64,000 nt of DNA. Origin: Qipengyuania oceanensis (lineage in GTDB: Bacteria; Pseudomonadota; Alphaproteobacteria; Sphingomonadales; Sphingomonadaceae). Numbering within the stretch: the stretch's first letter is position 1; each line of letters begins with the position of its first letter. Position numbers and translations under genes: made by a program. The stretch is from positions 1 through 64,000 of the forward strand of contig NZ_WTYN01000004.1 in assembly GCF_009827535.1 (NCBI RefSeq), given 5' to 3'. This document shows, one piece after another, positions 62,784 through 64,000 of this stretch. Below the pieces are notes generated by a model, which searched no databases, was not told the DNA's origin, and saw only the letters and a list, made by a program, of their open reading frames with translations.

Positions 62784-63185
62784 ATGTCAGCAAAACCATT
62801 TGCCTTTCCGATTCAGGTCGCCCCTGAAGATATCGACTTCATGGGCCACGTGAACAACGCGCGCTACCTCAACTGGGTGCAGGACGCCGTGCTCGCGCAC
62901 TGGCGCAAGCTCGCGCCTGCCGACGAGGTCGCGACCAAGGCGTGGGTCGCGCTGAAGCACGAGATCACCTATCGCCGCCCCGCGTTCCTCGAGGACGACG
63001 TGATCGCGCAGACTGTGCTGGAGAAGTTTCACGGCGCGCGCGCTTTCTACTCCACCGTCATTCGCCGCGGAGAGGAAGTGCTGGCGGAAGTCCAGTCCAG
63101 CTGGTGCTGCATCGATGCCGAGACCCTGCGCCCCGCGCGGATCGGCGAACATCTGCGCGCCTTCTTCCTTCCCGACGGCGAGTAG
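62784..63185 (+). CDS. Acyl-CoA thioesterase (YbgC/FadM-like, 4HBT)
   Basis: A 133-residue hotdog thioesterase with the 4HBT signature EDIDFMGHVNNARYLNWVQDAVL, where the Asp and the GHVNN loop form the active site. It would hydrolyse acyl-CoA esters in the cytoplasm. Divergent from leuC with 100 bp between; the crtZ start follows 14 bp after its stop, so the two are probably co-transcribed. Confidence 0.9.
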   Translation: MSAKPFAFPIQVAPEDIDFMGHVNNARYLNWVQDAVLAHWRKLAPADEVATKAWVALKHEITYRRPAFLEDDVIAQTVLEKFHGARAFYSTVIRRGEEVLAEVQSSWCCIDAETLRPARIGEHLRAFFLPDGE

Positions 63186-63199
63186 CCTATATTCCGGGC

Positions 63200-63721
63200 A
63201 TGCCCGACTGGTTCGTCCCCCTGCTGATCGTAATCGCCACCATCCTCGCGATGGAATGGGTCGCGTGGGCGAGCCACAAGTACATCATGCACGGCTTCGG
63301 CTGGGGCTGGCATCGCGACCACCACGAACCGCACGACAATCTGTTGGAGAAGAACGATCTCTACGCCATCGTCGGCGCGGCGATGAGCATCTCGATGTTC
63401 GCGCTCGGCAGCGAATGGGTGATGGGCACCGACGCCTGGTGGCCGGCGACGTGGATCGGCCTCGGCATCATGGGTTACGGGATCATCTATACGCTGGTCC
63501 ACGACGGCCTCGTTCACCAGCGTTATTTCCGCTGGGTGCCCAAGCGTGGTTACGCCAAGCGGTTGGTCCAGGCGCACAAGCTCCACCATGCGACCATCGG
63601 CAAGGAAGGCGGGGTCAGCTTCGGCTTCATACTCGCGCGCGAGCCGGCCAAGCTGAAAGCGGAACTCAAACGCCAGCGCGAAAGCGGCGTGGCCGTGGTC
63701 CGCGACGCCGCCGGAATCTGA
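63200..63721 (+). CDS. crtZ: Beta-carotene hydroxylase, CrtZ type
   Basis: A 173-residue di-iron membrane hydroxylase of the fatty acid hydroxylase superfamily. Histidine clusters: HKYIMH (H26, H31), HRDHH (H38, H41, H42), HDGLVH and HKLHH, between about three or four membrane segments. It adds 3-hydroxyl groups to beta-ionone rings, giving zeaxanthin from beta-carotene, which fits a yellow-orange sphingomonad. No other carotenoid gene is within the window. Confidence 0.93.
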   Translation: MPDWFVPLLIVIATILAMEWVAWASHKYIMHGFGWGWHRDHHEPHDNLLEKNDLYAIVGAAMSISMFALGSEWVMGTDAWWPATWIGLGIMGYGIIYTLVHDGLVHQRYFRWVPKRGYAKRLVQAHKLHHATIGKEGGVSFGFILAREPAKLKAELKRQRESGVAVVRDAAGI

Positions 63722-63734
63722 CGATCGCCGCGGC

Positions 63735-64000
63735 TCATTCGTTGCGGGTGGTGATCCAGCTCCCGGCGATCACCAGGATCGCGATCGAAATGTAATACCA
63801 CGGCTCGCCGAGCGTCATGTAGGTAAACACCGCGCCCACCGCCATTGCGCCGATCGCCATGAGCTTGGCCGGGCGAGAGATTGCCCGCCGCTCGTTCCAG
63901 TCGCGCACCTGCGGTCCCCAGTGCGGATGGTCGAGGATTTTCTTCTCCCACTTCGGATTGCTCCGCGCGAAACAATAGACCGCGACGAGCAGGAAGGGCA
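63735..64000 (-). CDS. DUF454 family membrane protein, 5' end outside window
   Basis: The last 88 codons of a minus-strand gene. SNPKWEKKILDHPHWGPQVRDW followed by AISRPAKLMA is the DUF454 (YbaN) signature, then two membrane segments and a stop at 63735-63737. Function unknown. Convergent with crtZ, 13 bp apart. The N-terminus lies beyond position 64000. Confidence 0.87.
   Translation of the reverse strand, partial: PFLLVAVYCFARSNPKWEKKILDHPHWGPQVRDWNERRAISRPAKLMAIGAMAVGAVFTYMTLGEPWYYISIAILVIAGSWITTRNE

Noticed and set aside
1-64000. CRISPR array, insertion sequence or integron
   Set aside because: I saw no regularly spaced repeats, no transposase or integrase motif and no rRNA genes on either strand.

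Overview
The window looks like a chromosomal segment of a pigmented, GC-rich alphaproteobacterium of the Sphingomonadales, most likely an Erythrobacteraceae or Sphingomonadaceae member. The signs are three large TonB-dependent receptors, an HWE-type histidine kinase next to a LOV photoreceptor protein, a CrtZ-type carotenoid hydroxylase, leuC and leuD in the same gene run, a zeta-type F1-ATPase inhibitor (DUF1476), and dense operons with ATGA/GTGA overlaps. Species cannot be read from the sequence alone.

Layout. (1) 1-8.8 kb is an accessory arm with long gene-poor stretches: an orphan phage terminase small subunit, an alpha/beta hydrolase, an AraC regulator with a CPBP membrane protease, a VOC protein, and a tight TetR-thioesterase-MATE operon behind a 22-bp palindromic operator. 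(2) 8.8-23.6 kb is an uptake and catabolism island: TonB receptor, Rieske oxygenase, a truncated TIR/TolB/TPR protein, an FAD oxidoreductase, an acyl-CoA synthetase with a 14-codon leader ORF and a regulator with two TetR domains. Facing it are an acyl-CoA dehydrogenase and two MFS transporters. The oxygenase and the TIR-type protein meet at what looks like a deletion junction. (3) 23.8-30.3 kb is the most unusual region: a membrane Ser/Thr kinase, a PP2C phosphatase, a two-pore-helix type K+ channel, a SLOG domain fused to a four-helix membrane region, and a TIR domain fused to FHA. (4) 30.6-35.8 kb is light and two-component signalling: a short LOV protein coupled to a CheB-CheR-PAS-HWE kinase, a single-domain receiver and a winged-helix regulator with a degenerate receiver. 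(5) 35.9-40.3 kb is a TonB receptor with its lipoprotein partner. (6) 41.1-48.8 kb is a compact VirB-type secretion operon (B1-B2-B3-B4-B6-B9-B10-B11) without recognisable B5, B7, B8 or D4. (7) 48.8-55.5 kb holds lipid/CoA genes and a frameshifted TonB receptor. (8) 55.5-64 kb is housekeeping: queuosine precursor transporter, tRNA-Arg, NUDIX, monothiol glutaredoxin/BolA, leuC/leuD, thioesterase, crtZ and a partial DUF454 gene.

How the genes may work together. The island in (2) reads as outer-membrane import of a hydrophobic substrate, ring oxidation, CoA activation and beta-oxidation under a local TetR-type regulator. Region (3) can be read as a phosphorylation-gated nucleotide signalling module: the TIR domain keeps the glutamate expected of NAD-cleaving TIRs, the SLOG domain is a known sensor of such nucleotides, and the membrane helices and K+ channel could be the output. 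The domain calls come from motifs in the sequence; the circuit is inference.
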